From NCBI RefSeq assembly GCF_040954645.1, contig NC_092803.1, forward strand, positions 16,183,230 to 16,247,229: a DNA stretch of 64,000 nt, read 5' to 3'. The notes beneath the pieces are model-generated. The model was not told the DNA's origin and searched no databases. It worked only from the letters and a program-made list of their open reading frames with translations. Shown piece by piece: positions 36,836 to 48,525 of the stretch; position 1 is the first letter of the stretch; each line of letters opens with the position of its first letter. This DNA comes from Diabrotica undecimpunctata. Its lineage: Eukaryota > Arthropoda > Insecta > Coleoptera > Chrysomelidae. The translations under genes and the position numbers were made by a program.

Positions 36836-37560
36836 AACCCTAGGTTTGATCCTACCTTCAGTGAAACTACGGAAAGACCAATCCAAGAGCTCTTCGAAAA
36901 CCCCCACGATCCACAAGAAATAACACGCATGCTACTCGTCGACAAACAAACTTTCAAAAGTATGTACCAAACAATCAACAACAACACGACGACGTCTTGA
37001 AAACTGTTAGAGAAACTGTAAAAAAGAACTTCGCCTGAGCACTACTCTCAACTTGACTTAAATATTCAACGCTTTCCCCAAACTTTGTTACTTTACAAAT
37101 CTTTGGAAAGTAGTAGCTATCCTGTTCTCAAAATATTGCAAACCTCAAACCAACCTTGAATCGTACAGGCCGCTAGAGCTTCCCAACATTCACGGCAATG
37201 TCTTAGAGAGAGACTCATAAAATTTACCACGGAAAACATCATTTATAACTCCCAATTTGGCTTTCGAAGATCACTTCACAAGGACTGAATTTACTAAAAT
37301 CTTCACATACATAACACAAAATCTTGATGACCAAAAATTCGTTCTAGGCATAGTTTTTGCTCTTTAGGAAAAATACTTAGATCAAATCTAGCTTGGTGGT
37401 CTCTTGAAGAAGCAATTGAATTTAAACCTACTCATTCCCTTAGTCAAATTAATTCGTTCATATCTATTAAATAGTAGAACCAAGGTTAAAGTCAAAATTA
37501 CTTTTCAACCCCATTCACTCTCAGGAGTTTCGCAAGATTTCTCACTCTACATAATCTAAA
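36836..37560 (+). mobile_element. Jockey-like LINE RT fragment
   Basis: Decayed frames include KTVRETVKKNFA near 37000, a KPQTNLESYRPLELPNI-like stretch near 37140, NSQFGFRRSLH near 37250, and LLIPLVKLIRSYLLNSRTKV near 37425, followed by a decayed SGVSQDFSLY at motif B (usually AGVPQGSVLSP). This is the thumb-proximal half of a Jockey-type RT. The left side begins at the hAT target duplication, so the hAT element probably inserted in this LINE or just beside it. Confidence 0.6.
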
Positions 37561-38149
37561 ACAATGAATTTAAGATCATTACAGCTACTTATTTTAAATG
37601 CTTTGTTTTTTTATCAAATTTCTTTGAAGTTGTTTAAAGGTTCTGTGTCAGCAATTAGGATTGTAAATGAATAGTTTGTAGTAAAATAAACATTTTACAT
37701 AAAATTTAGTTTATTAGCAGCTTTGCCAATTTTGTGTTCTATGTGTTTAGCAATACAAGATTTGTTTGTCAGCGTACTGTGTAATTAAAAGAATATTATC
37801 AAGTGTTGCATTAAATTAACAACAAATTATATTTGGTAAGTATACTGTACTTTTATTACATTACTGCACACGCATAACATTGAGGTGTTAAAGTTATTAT
37901 TTTTATTTAACTAAATACTAAATTTTTTACGATTGCCAAAAATTAAATAAATATAATTAAATTTTTAAAACCGAAGGCCGCTAGTTTTACAGATGGGCAC
38001 CCTAGCATCGGAACTGATCAGATCACGTACCTGAGAATAATGTTCAGCAGAATACTACTGGGGACCTAACATTGAAGCAACCCTAGACAGGGTAAAAGAT
38101 GGAGTCGACCCAGCCAATGCTCTACGTGGCTAATTCGGACAGACGCTTC
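37561..38149. other. Intergenic stretch, nothing recognised
   Basis: No coding frame or repeat boundary could be identified. Confidence 0.5.
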
Positions 38150-38335
38150 TTGTTCTCATGGCGCCGTCTTTTTTTGAAGGTAGGCGATCCAAACGGCAAT
38201 TGTAGTACAGGAAACCGCTGCGCGAAAGATTTCTGCGGATGAGCGGTCGAACCATCTCCTCAGGTCTTTCAGCCACGAGTTATGACGTCTTCCTACTGAT
38301 CTTTTGCCCTGTACTTTTTCTACAAGTATAACTTA
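38150..38335 (-). mobile_element. LINE C-terminal fragment
   Basis: The minus strand reads VQGKRSVGRRHNSWLKDLRR, WFDRSSAEIFRAAV, TIAVWIAYLQ. This matches the last 50 residues of the FEMWLYRRML LINE family (KRGPGRRRISWLRNLR, TELFRAA, IANIR). No target duplication was resolved. Confidence 0.7.
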
Positions 38336-40289
38336 TAACGGACGCATATAAGAACGTTATTCTACAGCTATAAAAGCTGCTAATTTTTTAAAGAAGAATT
38401 CTACGTAAAACAAACTACAAACAATAAGACTATCCTTCAGTGGAAGTACCTACATCTTTTATCGAAAATCAAACTTTCTAACACTCAAAAGAGATTTTCC
38501 TCTTTGACTAGGAGTTTTACTTTTAAAACTTTATTGCCAAAACATCAGAGACCAAAACATAGTAAAACCTCTATACTCATCATCGTCCTAGACCTCAAGA
38601 CGAAACAATTGTCCCAAATTGCTGGCCTTTGTCAGCAACGAACCTCTAGCAAATACACGATTACTCACATATGGAAAACTTCATCTTTTTAACACCGTTA
38701 GTTAAATAACGGACTTTAAACTTTGCACACAGCTGATACAGGCAAGAAGGGATAGGTTTTCTGTGGTTTCCCGATCACCTTAAACAATAATTATACTTAC
38801 TTGTCTATGGAGAGATCACAGCCACAGCTTTCTTTAATGCGTTTTATATAAAAAAAAGTATCATTAATAATTAAACCGACAAAATCTGAGAAAAGCCAAT
38901 GTGTCCTCTCTAATCTGCTCTGTCAGACTATCCAATCACAAGTGGTAGAAATCGAATGTACTCAAGTGCCTTTACGAGAACTACCAATAAGACACACCAA
39001 AGTGTAGCAGAGGATTTCTAAACAGAGAACTAGCAAAAAAGTAACAATACACAACATAGTTACAATACACGACAAGCGTCGTCGTCATTTCGCGTTTCTG
39101 TATTACGGATACATTGAGTATTTAAGTTACTGTGTGGGAGACTATCCCCGGTTGTACGTTTTTGACAGCGAACTAGGGTTACCAAAAACAATAGCCTACG
39201 CTGTTCCTGAAGACACTTACCACAAGTGTAGCGGAAAGTTGGGATGGGCTCACTCAGGGGTTGGTTAAAAATACACGACATGACTGATATACACACTTCA
39301 GACGATTAGTTAACTGACTTTAACCGAAGTAACCTGATTTCATTTAATATATGTGTCTTCGTTACAACAAATCTTGTCTTTTTTTCTCAGTTTCAATAAT
39401 TTAAAATATGCCATAATAGTAATGAAGTCTAAATAAAATTATTATGAAATACAGTTTACCTTTTACTTTTCCATATGATATGGGAGTTTATTTCATTGAA
39501 TACTATATTATCTTACAGTTAAGAGATCCATTCGTGCATGATATCTAAGTCTATTACACTAAAACGCCTCGCCGGTATTGCCATTGCCCATAATTTTATC
39601 TCCCCCTTTTGTAAAAATCCACCTGTTCTAGTTTACTACGTTGCGAAAGGTCAATTCTTTCTTTATTAATAATAAAAAGATATATTCTGATTAGGCTGAC
39701 TTTAGGATTGGATTCCCATTCCCGCTGAAATTTACGGCCGTGTCTCACGATAAAAGAATTTTATATCTCGGACTTTATTGCTCATATCGGAGTTTCTGCT
39801 ATCGGAAATAGGAAGTGAACTACAGCAAATCACGAAATATGGAGAAGAAATAATAATTATATTATTGGAAAATATTACTGAGACTCTGCCCTAGTACCAT
39901 GCCTCATTGTCGAGAATTGGACGCTTCTGTGTTTCTAGGCCAGTAATGTGATATCCAGTTCTGCATATCTATCTTATACATATACCTTATGCCTATATAC
40001 CATAGAAATTAGCAAATTAAAAGCCTTTTTCGTGGCACTCTTTGATACAGGTATCTAATAACTGGTTTTGATAAATTTGGTGATAAGAATATGTAATAAA
40101 CAAAGTATGCAAAAGATTAAACGTTATCTTATTATACTAAATGTGAATGAAAACCGGTAAATTATATGGAAAAGTGACACAATTTTACCGAAAAAGCATA
40201 GAAAATCCATTAAAATGAGAGTTTGTAAATTTATTTTCGTTAATTTGTTCCCTAATTGTTGCAAAAATAGCTTTAAAAATATGTTTTTT
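38336..40289. other. Intergenic stretch, nothing recognised
   Basis: Two kilobases without a recognisable gene, inverted repeat or retrotransposon motif. Confidence 0.5.
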
Positions 40290-41733
40290 AAAAATGATTA
40301 ATAACTTTTCTATGGACTATGATGGCATAAAATGGTTGACAAATATATTTAACAGTATATATGATACGGGCGTGGTTCCCCAAGAGTGGTTAGTGTCAAC
40401 TTTTATAAATCTTCCAAAAAAACCCAATGCGAGAAAGTGCGAAGACTATAGAATTATAAGCCTTATGAGCCATTTACTTAAAACATTTCTAAAGGTCATT
40501 CACAAAAGAATATATACAAAATGTGAGGAACAACTAACAAGACCACAATTCGGATTTCGTGATGCTCTGGGAACACGGGAGGCCCTTTTTGCTGTACAGG
40601 TGCTATTTCAGAGATGCAGGGATGTGAATTGTGACATATACGTATGCTTTATAGATTACCAGAAGGCATTTGACAGAGTAAAACATGACAAATTAATGAC
40701 TCTAATGCAAGAAATTGGAATTGACAACAAAGATCTTAGAATTATCAGAAACATTTACTACAATCAAACGGCCAAAATTAAAATAGAAGACCAGTTAACT
40801 GATAAAATTGCAATAGAACGTGGAGTACGACAGGGCTGTATTTTGTCTCCATTGTTGTTCAACATTTATTCTGAATGGGTATTTAAGGAAGCTTTAGACG
40901 GTTGTGCGAAAGGAATACTAATAAACGGTGAATGGTTGAATAACATTAGATATGCAGATGACACTATAGTTTTTGCCGATAATCTGAATGACTTACAGAT
41001 ATTAACAAATCGCATAACAGAAGTCAGCAACAGATACGGACTAGCTCTTAACATAAAGAAAAAAAAATTTATGACAATTAGTAAAAAACCAATACTAAAC
41101 GCTCAACTTACAATCAACCAACAGAATATCGAAAGAGTCGAGCAATATACATATCTAGGCACCAATTTAAATAGCCAATGGGACCACTCAACAGAAATTA
41201 AACAGAGAATAATAAAAGCAAAAGCAGCATTCGTTAGAATGAGAACCATTTTCAACAGTCGAGACATATCATTAAAAACAAAATGCCGTCTATTGAACTG
41301 CTACATATTCACAGTTCTGCTCTACGGAATGGAAGCATGGACACTGACTGTTGCATCTATGAATCGGCTTGAAGCCTTCGAAATGTGGTGTTATAGGCGC
41401 ATCTTACGTATATCCTGGGTTGACAGAGTTACTAATGTGGAGGTCCTGCGTAGAATGGGGAAAGAATGTGAAATTCTCATGACCGTCAAAACTAAAAAGT
41501 TGGAATATCTAGGACATGTAATGAGAAATCCAGAACGTTACGGCCTTCTCCAGCTGATTCTCCAAGGAAAAGTAAATGGTAAGAGGGGACCGGGAAGAAG
41601 ACGCATTTCCTGGCTTCAAAATTTGCGAAAGTGGTATAACACGACTACCACTGAACTGTTCTGCGCTGCAATAAATAAAGAAAAGATAGCCGTGATGATC
41701 GCCAACATCCGGAACGGATAGGAACAATCTATC
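40290..41733 (+). mobile_element. LINE, 5' truncated, with an intact RT reading frame
   Basis: The most intact retrotransposon in the window: RT through C-terminus with no stop. The 5' end lies just before the RT palm; the upstream endonuclease is absent. Clear target duplications were not resolved (the CAAAATAG words on either side are too short). The usual (GAA)n tail is not obvious after the TAG at 41719. Confidence 0.85.
40294..41721 (+). CDS. Partial LINE ORF2: reverse transcriptase and C-terminal domain
   Basis: An uninterrupted 475-codon frame. It would act as an RNA-dependent DNA polymerase copying its own RNA at a nicked target, but lacks the endonuclease domain. Order: GIKWLTNIFNSIYDTG (about residue 10), EDYRIISLMSHLLKTF (50), PQFGFRDALGTREALF (87), motif A FIDYQKAFDRVKHD (122), motif B RGVRQGCILSPLLFNIYSEW (178), motif C RYADDTIVFAD (219), YGLALNIKKKK (247), YTYLGTNLN (287), LLYGMEAWTL (339), FEMWCYRRILRISW (357), YLGHVMRN (400), KRGPGRRRISWLQNLRKW (425), IANIRNG at the end. 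All three RT active-site Asp residues are present. The ATG is only the first in the truncated frame, not a native start. Absence of stops suggests recent insertion. Confidence 0.85.
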   Translation: MINNFSMDYDGIKWLTNIFNSIYDTGVVPQEWLVSTFINLPKKPNARKCEDYRIISLMSHLLKTFLKVIHKRIYTKCEEQLTRPQFGFRDALGTREALFAVQVLFQRCRDVNCDIYVCFIDYQKAFDRVKHDKLMTLMQEIGIDNKDLRIIRNIYYNQTAKIKIEDQLTDKIAIERGVRQGCILSPLLFNIYSEWVFKEALDGCAKGILINGEWLNNIRYADDTIVFADNLNDLQILTNRITEVSNRYGLALNIKKKKFMTISKKPILNAQLTINQQNIERVEQYTYLGTNLNSQWDHSTEIKQRIIKAKAAFVRMRTIFNSRDISLKTKCRLLNCYIFTVLLYGMEAWTLTVASMNRLEAFEMWCYRRILRISWVDRVTNVEVLRRMGKECEILMTVKTKKLEYLGHVMRNPERYGLLQLILQGKVNGKRGPGRRRISWLQNLRKWYNTTTTELFCAAINKEKIAVMIANIRNG

Positions 41734-41989
41734 AACAAAATAGGTATACTCGTATAAGATAGAAGGCAACCATAAATACGCATTTCTGACTTTTTGGTCG
41801 TCATCAGTACGGTGCAACTAAGTTAAAATAGGAGAATGTTAACTTGGAAAATGATCACTACAGGAGCAAGGCGACCAATTTATGGGATTAATGTTAGAAG
41901 ACCCTGTGGTTTCCAGAGAAACAACTAATACATCCATGAATAAAGCAACAGCTACCTGAGGAAAGGAATGCCAAACGTTTAGAACGTTT

Positions 41990-43090
41990 CAAACGTTGAT
42001 TTTGGAAGATGAAATAAGCATCCAGTAAGACCACTTATCTCTTATTAAAAATTGTATGTCCAACACTTATTCCATCTTCCAAAATCAATTCGACAGAAAA
42101 GTAAATGGTGTCCCAATGGGCTGTCCACTATCTCCAATTGCTAATATCTTTATGGAAGACTTCGAGACCCGAATACTATCCACATTAATGCTCAAACCCA
42201 CATGTTAGCTACGATATGTTGACGATATATTCATCATTTGGTCCCACACCAGGGATGCTTTAGTGTCTTTTCGGACCCATCTGAATTATATACATCGTAG
42301 TATCCAGTTAACGATGGAGGTGGAAACTGATTCATCCCTACCGTTTCTGGACGATATCATAAAAAAAGCCAATCTTAATGTTTTCATTATTTTTTATCGA
42401 AAATCAACCCATACTAATCATTACTTGCATGCCAACTCTTATCATCCACCTTCAAAAATTAATTCAGTCATTAATACCCTTGTCTCCAGATCAATACGCC
42501 TTTGCGATTATGTAAATAGATCCACTGAGCTTTCTAGTTTAAAACAAGCCTAATTGGTTACCGAAAAAATCGTATCAAGGGTAGCATCCACAGACATCAA
42601 TTTCAACCCAAAGACTCAGACCCTCATCATACGAAAGCTTTTCTTCCTTATATCAAAGGTGTCACTGACAAAATTGACAAAATTTTTAAATCAAGAGGAA
42701 TACAGACAATATTTACACCCCAACAAAAACTTTCATCTCTTGTCCGACCAATCAAAGACAACATTCCAAATGAACAACACATATTGTTTGAGTTTATAAA
42801 ATTCCTTGTACAGACTGTCCCCGATATTATATAGGCCAAACAAATCGTAGAATCCAAAATGGGATTTATGAACATTCCATTTCTGTTCGCAATTCCGATT
42901 CAATTTCAGCTCTAGGTCAACACCATCTTCATACAGGTCACAAAATTGATTTTGAAAACTCCAGAACCATAGTTCGCATTCGTTTCTATAAATCAAGAAT
43001 TATTCAAGAAGCAATAGAAATTGAAAAAAGGCCAAATTGTCTCAATAAAAGAGACAATTTGTTATCTGTTATGTTACACTTCTTGTTTAC
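41990..43090 (+). pseudogene. Penelope-like element: RT C-half plus GIY-YIG endonuclease
   Basis: RT motifs GVPMGCPLSPIANIFMEDFE (near 42107) and LRYVDDIFIIW (near 42210, the YxDD active site) are followed by TDSSLPFLDDII, FYRKSTHTNHYLHANSYHP and KINSVINTLVSRSIRLCDY. After frame breaks, a GIY-YIG nuclease appears near 42808: CTDCPRYYIGQTNRRIQNGI, YEHSISVRNSD, GQHHLHTGHKIDFENS, and the catalytic Glu segment RIIQEAIEIEKRPNCLNKRD near 42990. RT plus C-terminal GIY-YIG is the defining architecture of Penelope-like elements. The stop in front of the YVDD block, a stop at 42551 and frameshifts show it is dead. The N-terminal half is missing. Confidence 0.82.
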
Positions 43091-43779
43091 GTTGGAATCT
43101 ATTATATTCAGAAATTATTTTAAGCGAATTGCTTTAAAATTTAACTGATATATTTATATCAGGTGTCTCACGGTAAGTGGCCTATTAGAAGTCATTATTG
43201 AGCAATTCACAATCCACGTTGAAGGAACAGGGCCAAATAAAGAAACATTGTTCGTTTCGCATAGTTTTAGGTAGCTATCAATAGAATTTAATGAAATTTC
43301 CAAATAGTCGCCAATGCATTGTATTTACATTTAATACATCCGGACTTAAATTATAAAACATTAACGGTTAGCACCCATTTTATGGTCTTTACCTGCCCCG
43401 AAGTGCAAGTAGGCCAGTGAACAGTTTACAAGTCTCTCCATGTCTATGATGAGTTTGTACTATCTACGAGTGCATTTATGCTAATTGGAGTTTACGTGTA
43501 CCCGATTTTTGTCGGCAGAAGAAGCCAGTGGATGCATTCAATTCAGTTTTAGAGGTCTATAAAGCGAAATGACCTTCCAAAATGAATATTTTCGAAATTG
43601 CTATTTTTTTTATTATACCGCCCAAAATATAAATTAGTGCCCATCACTAGCGCCTCAGTGGAACCACATATTTACTTCTACATAGTAAGAAATACTGGAA
43701 GAGAACTAAAATAAAAACTGGAACACAAAGGATTAAGCTAGAGAAGAACATTGTCTTTTCGTTACCGTTTGTTAGTTCG
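43091..43779. other. Intergenic stretch, nothing recognised
   Basis: No coding frame or repeat boundary could be identified. Confidence 0.5.
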
Positions 43780-43996
43780 TTTTTGCTTCTGTGATTCTAT
43801 CGACATATATTCTCAATATCTAGCGATAGCACCACATTCCGAAGCTCTTAATATTTTTATATTATTCTGTTCGAGATTTCACACTTCTACGCCATACAAT
43901 AAGGTATTAAACACGTAGTATTTTAACATTCTTATTCTTAGAGGAAAAATTCTTTCAACATTTTGGGCAATTGTCTCATTTATCATAACTCCAAGG
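43780..43996 (-). pseudogene. Old LINE, 3' piece left of the hAT insertion
   Basis: The minus strand reads LGVMINETIAQNVERIFPLR, IRMLKYYVFNTLLYGVEV and an NIKILRA stretch, corresponding to YLGTxINxQ, CYVFxxLLYGxEAW and LEAFEMW of the window's LINE family. It begins at CTCCAAGG (43989-43996), the hAT target duplication; the missing residues NNYKKY continue at 49170 on the other side of the hAT element. Confidence 0.75.
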
Positions 43997-44302
43997 CAGG
44001 GTTGTTTTGTTTTATACATTTGCTTACGTTTAAAACAGTTTAAAATATGTTTAGAACACTTAAATTAAACAAGCGTGTTTTTTCATTTTGTTTATTAATA
44101 TAATAATTAAACATGAAAAAAAATTCTCAAATACATTATCACATAATAGTTATTTATTAATAATGGGAACACAACAAAAATTGGAAATCTTAACACATTT
44201 TGCATGCAAGAGTTAATAAATATCTCAAACTATTTCAGTCTTTTAACAATCCTGTAATCCAAGTCATCAATCTGATATCTAATCAGTCACATTATCACTT
44301 AT

Positions 44303-45250
44303 CTAATTAAGCTCTTTAAAAATTGAAACCAACTTAGCAGCTTTGACATTGCCTAACCGATTACATAGTTTAGAATTGACTAAACTGTAGGATGATAAGA
44401 TTCTTTCTATGTTCGCTGACGATGCAATAGCTGTGTGAAGCTTTTGAGCAAATTTCGATGCTGTAGTATTTATATTTTTTATAGATCGCCTCCATGCCAA
44501 TGGTATTACATTCTCAAACAGATGTTTAGAAAACATGTATGGTTTAAAGGGTACACACTTCGCCTGGTAATTTATAATAATTGGCAATGCTCCTGGATGA
44601 TAAGTTTCTACATATTCCATGCCACTTTCTATTAATTTGCTCTTGACTAAGTTTATTTCCACTAAAGTGATGATCAAGCAAATTTGCCAAAAAATGGGCT
44701 CAAAGCCATTTCCATACGCTCCTTGACTTTATTTGTATCACTTACCGAAAATTCGCTCTGTAGCCTGTCCTATAGTGTAAGTATTTCTTTTAACTTTGTC
44801 CAAAGCAACTGCAATATACTTTTTTAAATACTCTTGGGCATTTGTCTTTAAATTTGTATCATTTACAAGCTTTATTATAATTTATCAATACTTATTCTAT
44901 TGTTTGAGCAAACGTGAAATAATATTGGCCAGTTTTCAAGTAACTTCCTAAGCAGTCCGATAAAGTATTCCAACGAACATACTGAGGCAATACAAGAGCA
45001 GAACCACCAGCTTCTCGGAATTTTACATTAGTAAAATGTACATTTCTGAAATATTTGCAATTTTTTTTATATTACTCTTTATTCCTGGCACTTATATATC
45101 ACGGGCAAGTAAGTTTAATATGTGAGCTGAACAACCATAAGTTATTATATATTTCCTGTCTAATTCCTCAAACAAATCTCTTCTCATTTTGGTCACATTT
45201 GCAGCGTTGTCTGTGACTATACTGGTTACCTTACAATTACATATCGGTAC
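44303..45250 (-). pseudogene. hAT transposase, C-terminal part
   Basis: The minus strand gives VTSIVTDNAANVTKMRRDL (45230-45175, catalytic Asp region), YIITYGCSAHILNLLARD (second conserved block with CSAHxLNLL), a decayed middle, then the dimerisation region near 44300-44450: IASSANIERILSSYSLVNSK followed by LCNRLGNVKAAKLVSIFKEL. These are standard hAT landmarks. The 5' continuation lies beyond element C at 48556. Confidence 0.85.
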
Positions 45251-45280
45251 CTCGGAGGTAAAGGACACTATGTCCATTTT
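45251..45280 (+). repeat. Left terminal inverted repeat of element C
   Basis: Thirty bases pairing with 48526-48555 with one mismatch at the second position; includes the core AGGTAAAGGACACTATGTCC. Confidence 0.88.
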
Positions 45281-45469
45281 CTTACTTTTTCAGGAGAGCA
45301 GTTTTAAAATTTTTTAAATTTGTAATCAGTAAATACTCAAATGTTTCTTATATTCAACCAAGATTAATATATTATTATTGTGGTATGTATAATCGTTTTT
45401 CATTCCATGAAGTGTTATATACCTGAGGTTTACCGTTCATTATTTAAATTTTTTTAAAAATGTGTAGTT

Positions 45470-45490
45470 GGACATAGTGTTGTTTACCTC
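45470..45490 (+). repeat. Subterminal copy of the element C terminal motif
   Basis: Reads GGACATAGTGT then TGTTTACCTC, the terminal motif in the orientation of the right end but located in the left subterminal region. Confidence 0.7.
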
Positions 45491-45647
45491 TAACAACTTT
45501 TTTAAATAATGTGGCATTGCATGTTAAGGTCTTTACGAAATAAACAATACAAACACATTAAACAGCCTATACTCTTATTTTATTAGAGGTAAATATTATA
45601 ATGTTATAATAATTAAGTAAAATTATAGACGACAAGTTTCAAAATTG

Positions 45648-47624
45648 TTAAAGATGCTCCATATCATCTTCATCTTCTTGTGGGTAATCGTTTGTGGCTA
45701 CATCGATATGTGTTAAATTTTGATAAAACGCATGACAAACTGACGGAACAAAACGCAGTAGTGCAATTAAGTCATTGTACTTTTGTTTTGTGATTGGTAA
45801 TGGGATTACTGAGACTTCATTTAATTGGGCTGGAAACGTTACTTGCTGTCTTCGATACCTCATGAAGTCCACTTCATACATATTTTGATTATTGAAATCG
45901 GTCTTATAAAAGAACTTTCCAATGTGTTCTTGTTGGACTTGTAGGAAAACACATGTTGACAGTAGAACAGGGTCTTTATTAACATTTTTTTTTCTACTTA
46001 CAAAAGGAGGATTAGATGACAATTTCTTATCGAACAGCGTTTTGAAGTTTTTGAAATCTGCAAGTTCCATATTGTGTACCTACTGTGTATTTACCTGATG
46101 TTTGCCCAACTAGTTGTTGTCAGTCCCATGGTGTTAAAATGGCCAAATTGGAGAGTTTCTTTCTTTTTCTTTAGATTAAAGCATGAACAGTGTCTGCTTC
46201 CATATGTGTGTGCCCTTTCAGTAAAAACTTTTGAGTGATCGTCTTTATTTGCAGTATCCAAAAATAGCACATTATAATATGTACTTATATTTTTATTTTG
46301 TCCATAGAAGTTATCGGTCCAAAGGCATCATGTAATGTAAAATTTAATGTCCAAAGCATCCTTTTGTAGAAACTAATACAATTGTTTGTTAGTGGTGAAG
46401 GCAAACATTTTTGCAAATCACCAGATAGTACTTTGTATTTTGGTGACTCTTTAGCTATTATAAAGTCCAATTGTTTTAAGTTATACCGAGGTTTAGATTC
46501 AATTAGGTGAGCATCATGATCAGCCTGTACACTGGTTAGTTCATCTGCAGTAAGATTATTATTTTTTAATTGAGCGGTGAATGTACTGCATGTATCGCAA
46601 ATGTCTCTTTCGGGCGGTTTACCCGAAACGACAACTTGAAGTCTTTATTAAAAATATCTGCGTACAACCACTTTTTTGCTCTGAGCTTTGGATCTACATG
46701 TCTTTCATTGCATTCATCAATGTACAGTTGATACATCTTTTCTATTGTAAGTTCTGTGCCCAGATAATCTCTCTTACTCCTTTTTCTGGAATAATGACTC
46801 TCGTATTTTGGGAATGATTTAATATGTTGATGTATACTATTTATGGTTTCGGTAGGAGTTTTATTGGTTGGCGTGTGTCTACCTCTTTGATCAGGTTTTA
46901 TTAAACCTCCTGGCTCAATTTTTTTCAACATATTTACTACTACTAAATTAGATATACAAAGTGTGTTTAAAAACATAACCTTGCACACCTTCAATAGCTG
47001 ATTGTTCACTGTAAAATGGTAGTGTAGTGTACCTATTATTTTTAGATTTGGTAGAATTTAGATCTTTTTTTCTTGATCGAAGAGTAGGTTGGATGTCGAT
47101 ACATGAGAAGATAAATTGCTTTTTAAGATCTGAAACGTTTGTCTCAGTCCAGTATGAGTTTAAATTTTTTTGTCTTTCGTATTCTGGCAATCTTTCAGAG
47201 CATTTCATGCGACACATGCAAGGAGGCTTTAACATTTTTGCAGGCATGTCTTTGCCTCTTTGACTGAGATACTCTTTCCCACCAGCTATTTTTCGTTTGC
47301 GAACATTACAGGCCCAATTTTGTTCATATACTACACGTTTTTTACGTTTTTTTCTTTTAACACTTTTCTCTTCTAAAACAACTTCATTATGTTCATTGAA
47401 ATTGCCTGCATCACTGCTTAGGGATAAATCCTCCTGAAGATTTTTTTTATTGCCCCACTAATCGTAGGAGTAATAATAGCTTTCTCTTTTACCTTTGTTT
47501 TCGCTGGTTTACTTATACGTCTCATATCATTGTCGTCCGATTCTGAGCTTTCACCACTTAGAGGCTCATAGATTTTATCAATATCCGAATTTTTATCTCC
47601 AAACAAATTATCATTTTCGTCCAC
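45648..47624 (-). pseudogene. Transposase of element C (DUF7869-type)
   Basis: N-terminus acidic (47624-47560, LSGESSESDDND). Then a conserved zone near 47330 (YEQNWACNVRKRKIAGGKEY), cysteine block PPCMCRMKCSERLPEYERQK near 47215, QFIFSCIDIQPTLRSRK, GGLIKPDQRGRHTPTNKTP near 46905, ESHYSRKRSKRDYLG near 46795, QLYIDECNERH, NKDFKLSFRVNRPKET, a CDTC finger pair near 46595, the first catalytic Asp in SGDLQKCLPSP near 46415, YKRMLWTLNFTLHDA, the second Asp in TDNFYGQNKN near 46310, and the third block GHTHMEADTVHALI near 46205, followed by a stop where a Glu is expected, then the C-terminus to 45648. Frame changes about five times, so the copy is inactive. Confidence 0.78.
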
Positions 47625-48189
47625 TTCTTTCTTATAACGAATATATTACATCAAACCAGCTAAAAGAAGGACTTGAATCGTGTTTTATTATAATTTATGA
47701 AAATATTTTAATTCAAAAATAATGTTTAAAAATAAAAAATTTAGACATGACTTTAAATTATTATGTTTAATTTCAAATCGAGAGCTGTCATTCGTTTCTC
47801 GTAAAGTGTAGCACAAAACTGTATTGAGTTGTGGCATACTAGAATAAATAAAACACACTGAAAAAATTAAAAATTTAATTTGAAATTAATACAAAATGAA
47901 TAACTTTTACAGTGGAAGTGTGGAATTTAAATATATGTATTATAATTCGAAACTGCTGAAATAATAGTATTTTGTCATATCTCCATTATTAAAAAATTCT
48001 TCAAACATTTTGGACATTAACTCAACCGTCTCTCTGGTTATTAAATTTATTAGATACCGTTTTTTGTTGTTAATAATAAAAATAATATTTATCTAAACAC
48101 ATTTTTAAACGTTATTTTTTTTATTTAGATTTAGTGCAATTCCGTTATCTGTGATGGCAACAATGAATTGTTAAACCAACCATTGTCTC

Positions 48190-48242
48190 CAGTCTGAACC
48201 AGAGATGTGTAAGAGAGGCTCTCTTATATATCTCTGGTCTGA
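48190..48242. repeat. Imperfect hairpin in the right part of element C
   Basis: ACCAGAGATGTGTAAGAGAG on one arm pairs with CTCTCTTATATATCTCTGGT on the other with two mismatches. It could be part of the transposon end structure or a small foldback insertion. Confidence 0.55.
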
Positions 48243-48350
48243 ACACTGGTTTACATTGAAAAAAAAAGTGTACCATTTTTATATGACGGGAAGTGTACAA
48301 GGGTACATAACACTATGTCCGGATGGTAAATGACGGTGCACACATATAGT

Positions 48351-48392
48351 AGAGGTAAACAACACCAAGTCCACATGGTGTTGTTTACCTCT
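48351..48392. repeat. Perfect 17-bp palindrome in element C
   Basis: AGAGGTAAACAACACCA (48351-48367), 8-bp spacer, and its exact complement (48376-48392). Each arm is a variant of the terminal motif (AGGTAAAGGACAC), so this is two back-to-back subterminal sites. Confidence 0.85.
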
Positions 48393-48525
48393 GACTGGAA
48401 GTGGACTTGGTGTTTATTAAAAAGTCGGTAACTTGCCGTAAAATTGTCTCTGGATATAGTATGGTTTACCTATGTGTAGAGCCAGAAAAGTTATACTCAA
48501 AAGTGCAATAATCTAAATTTCGATA

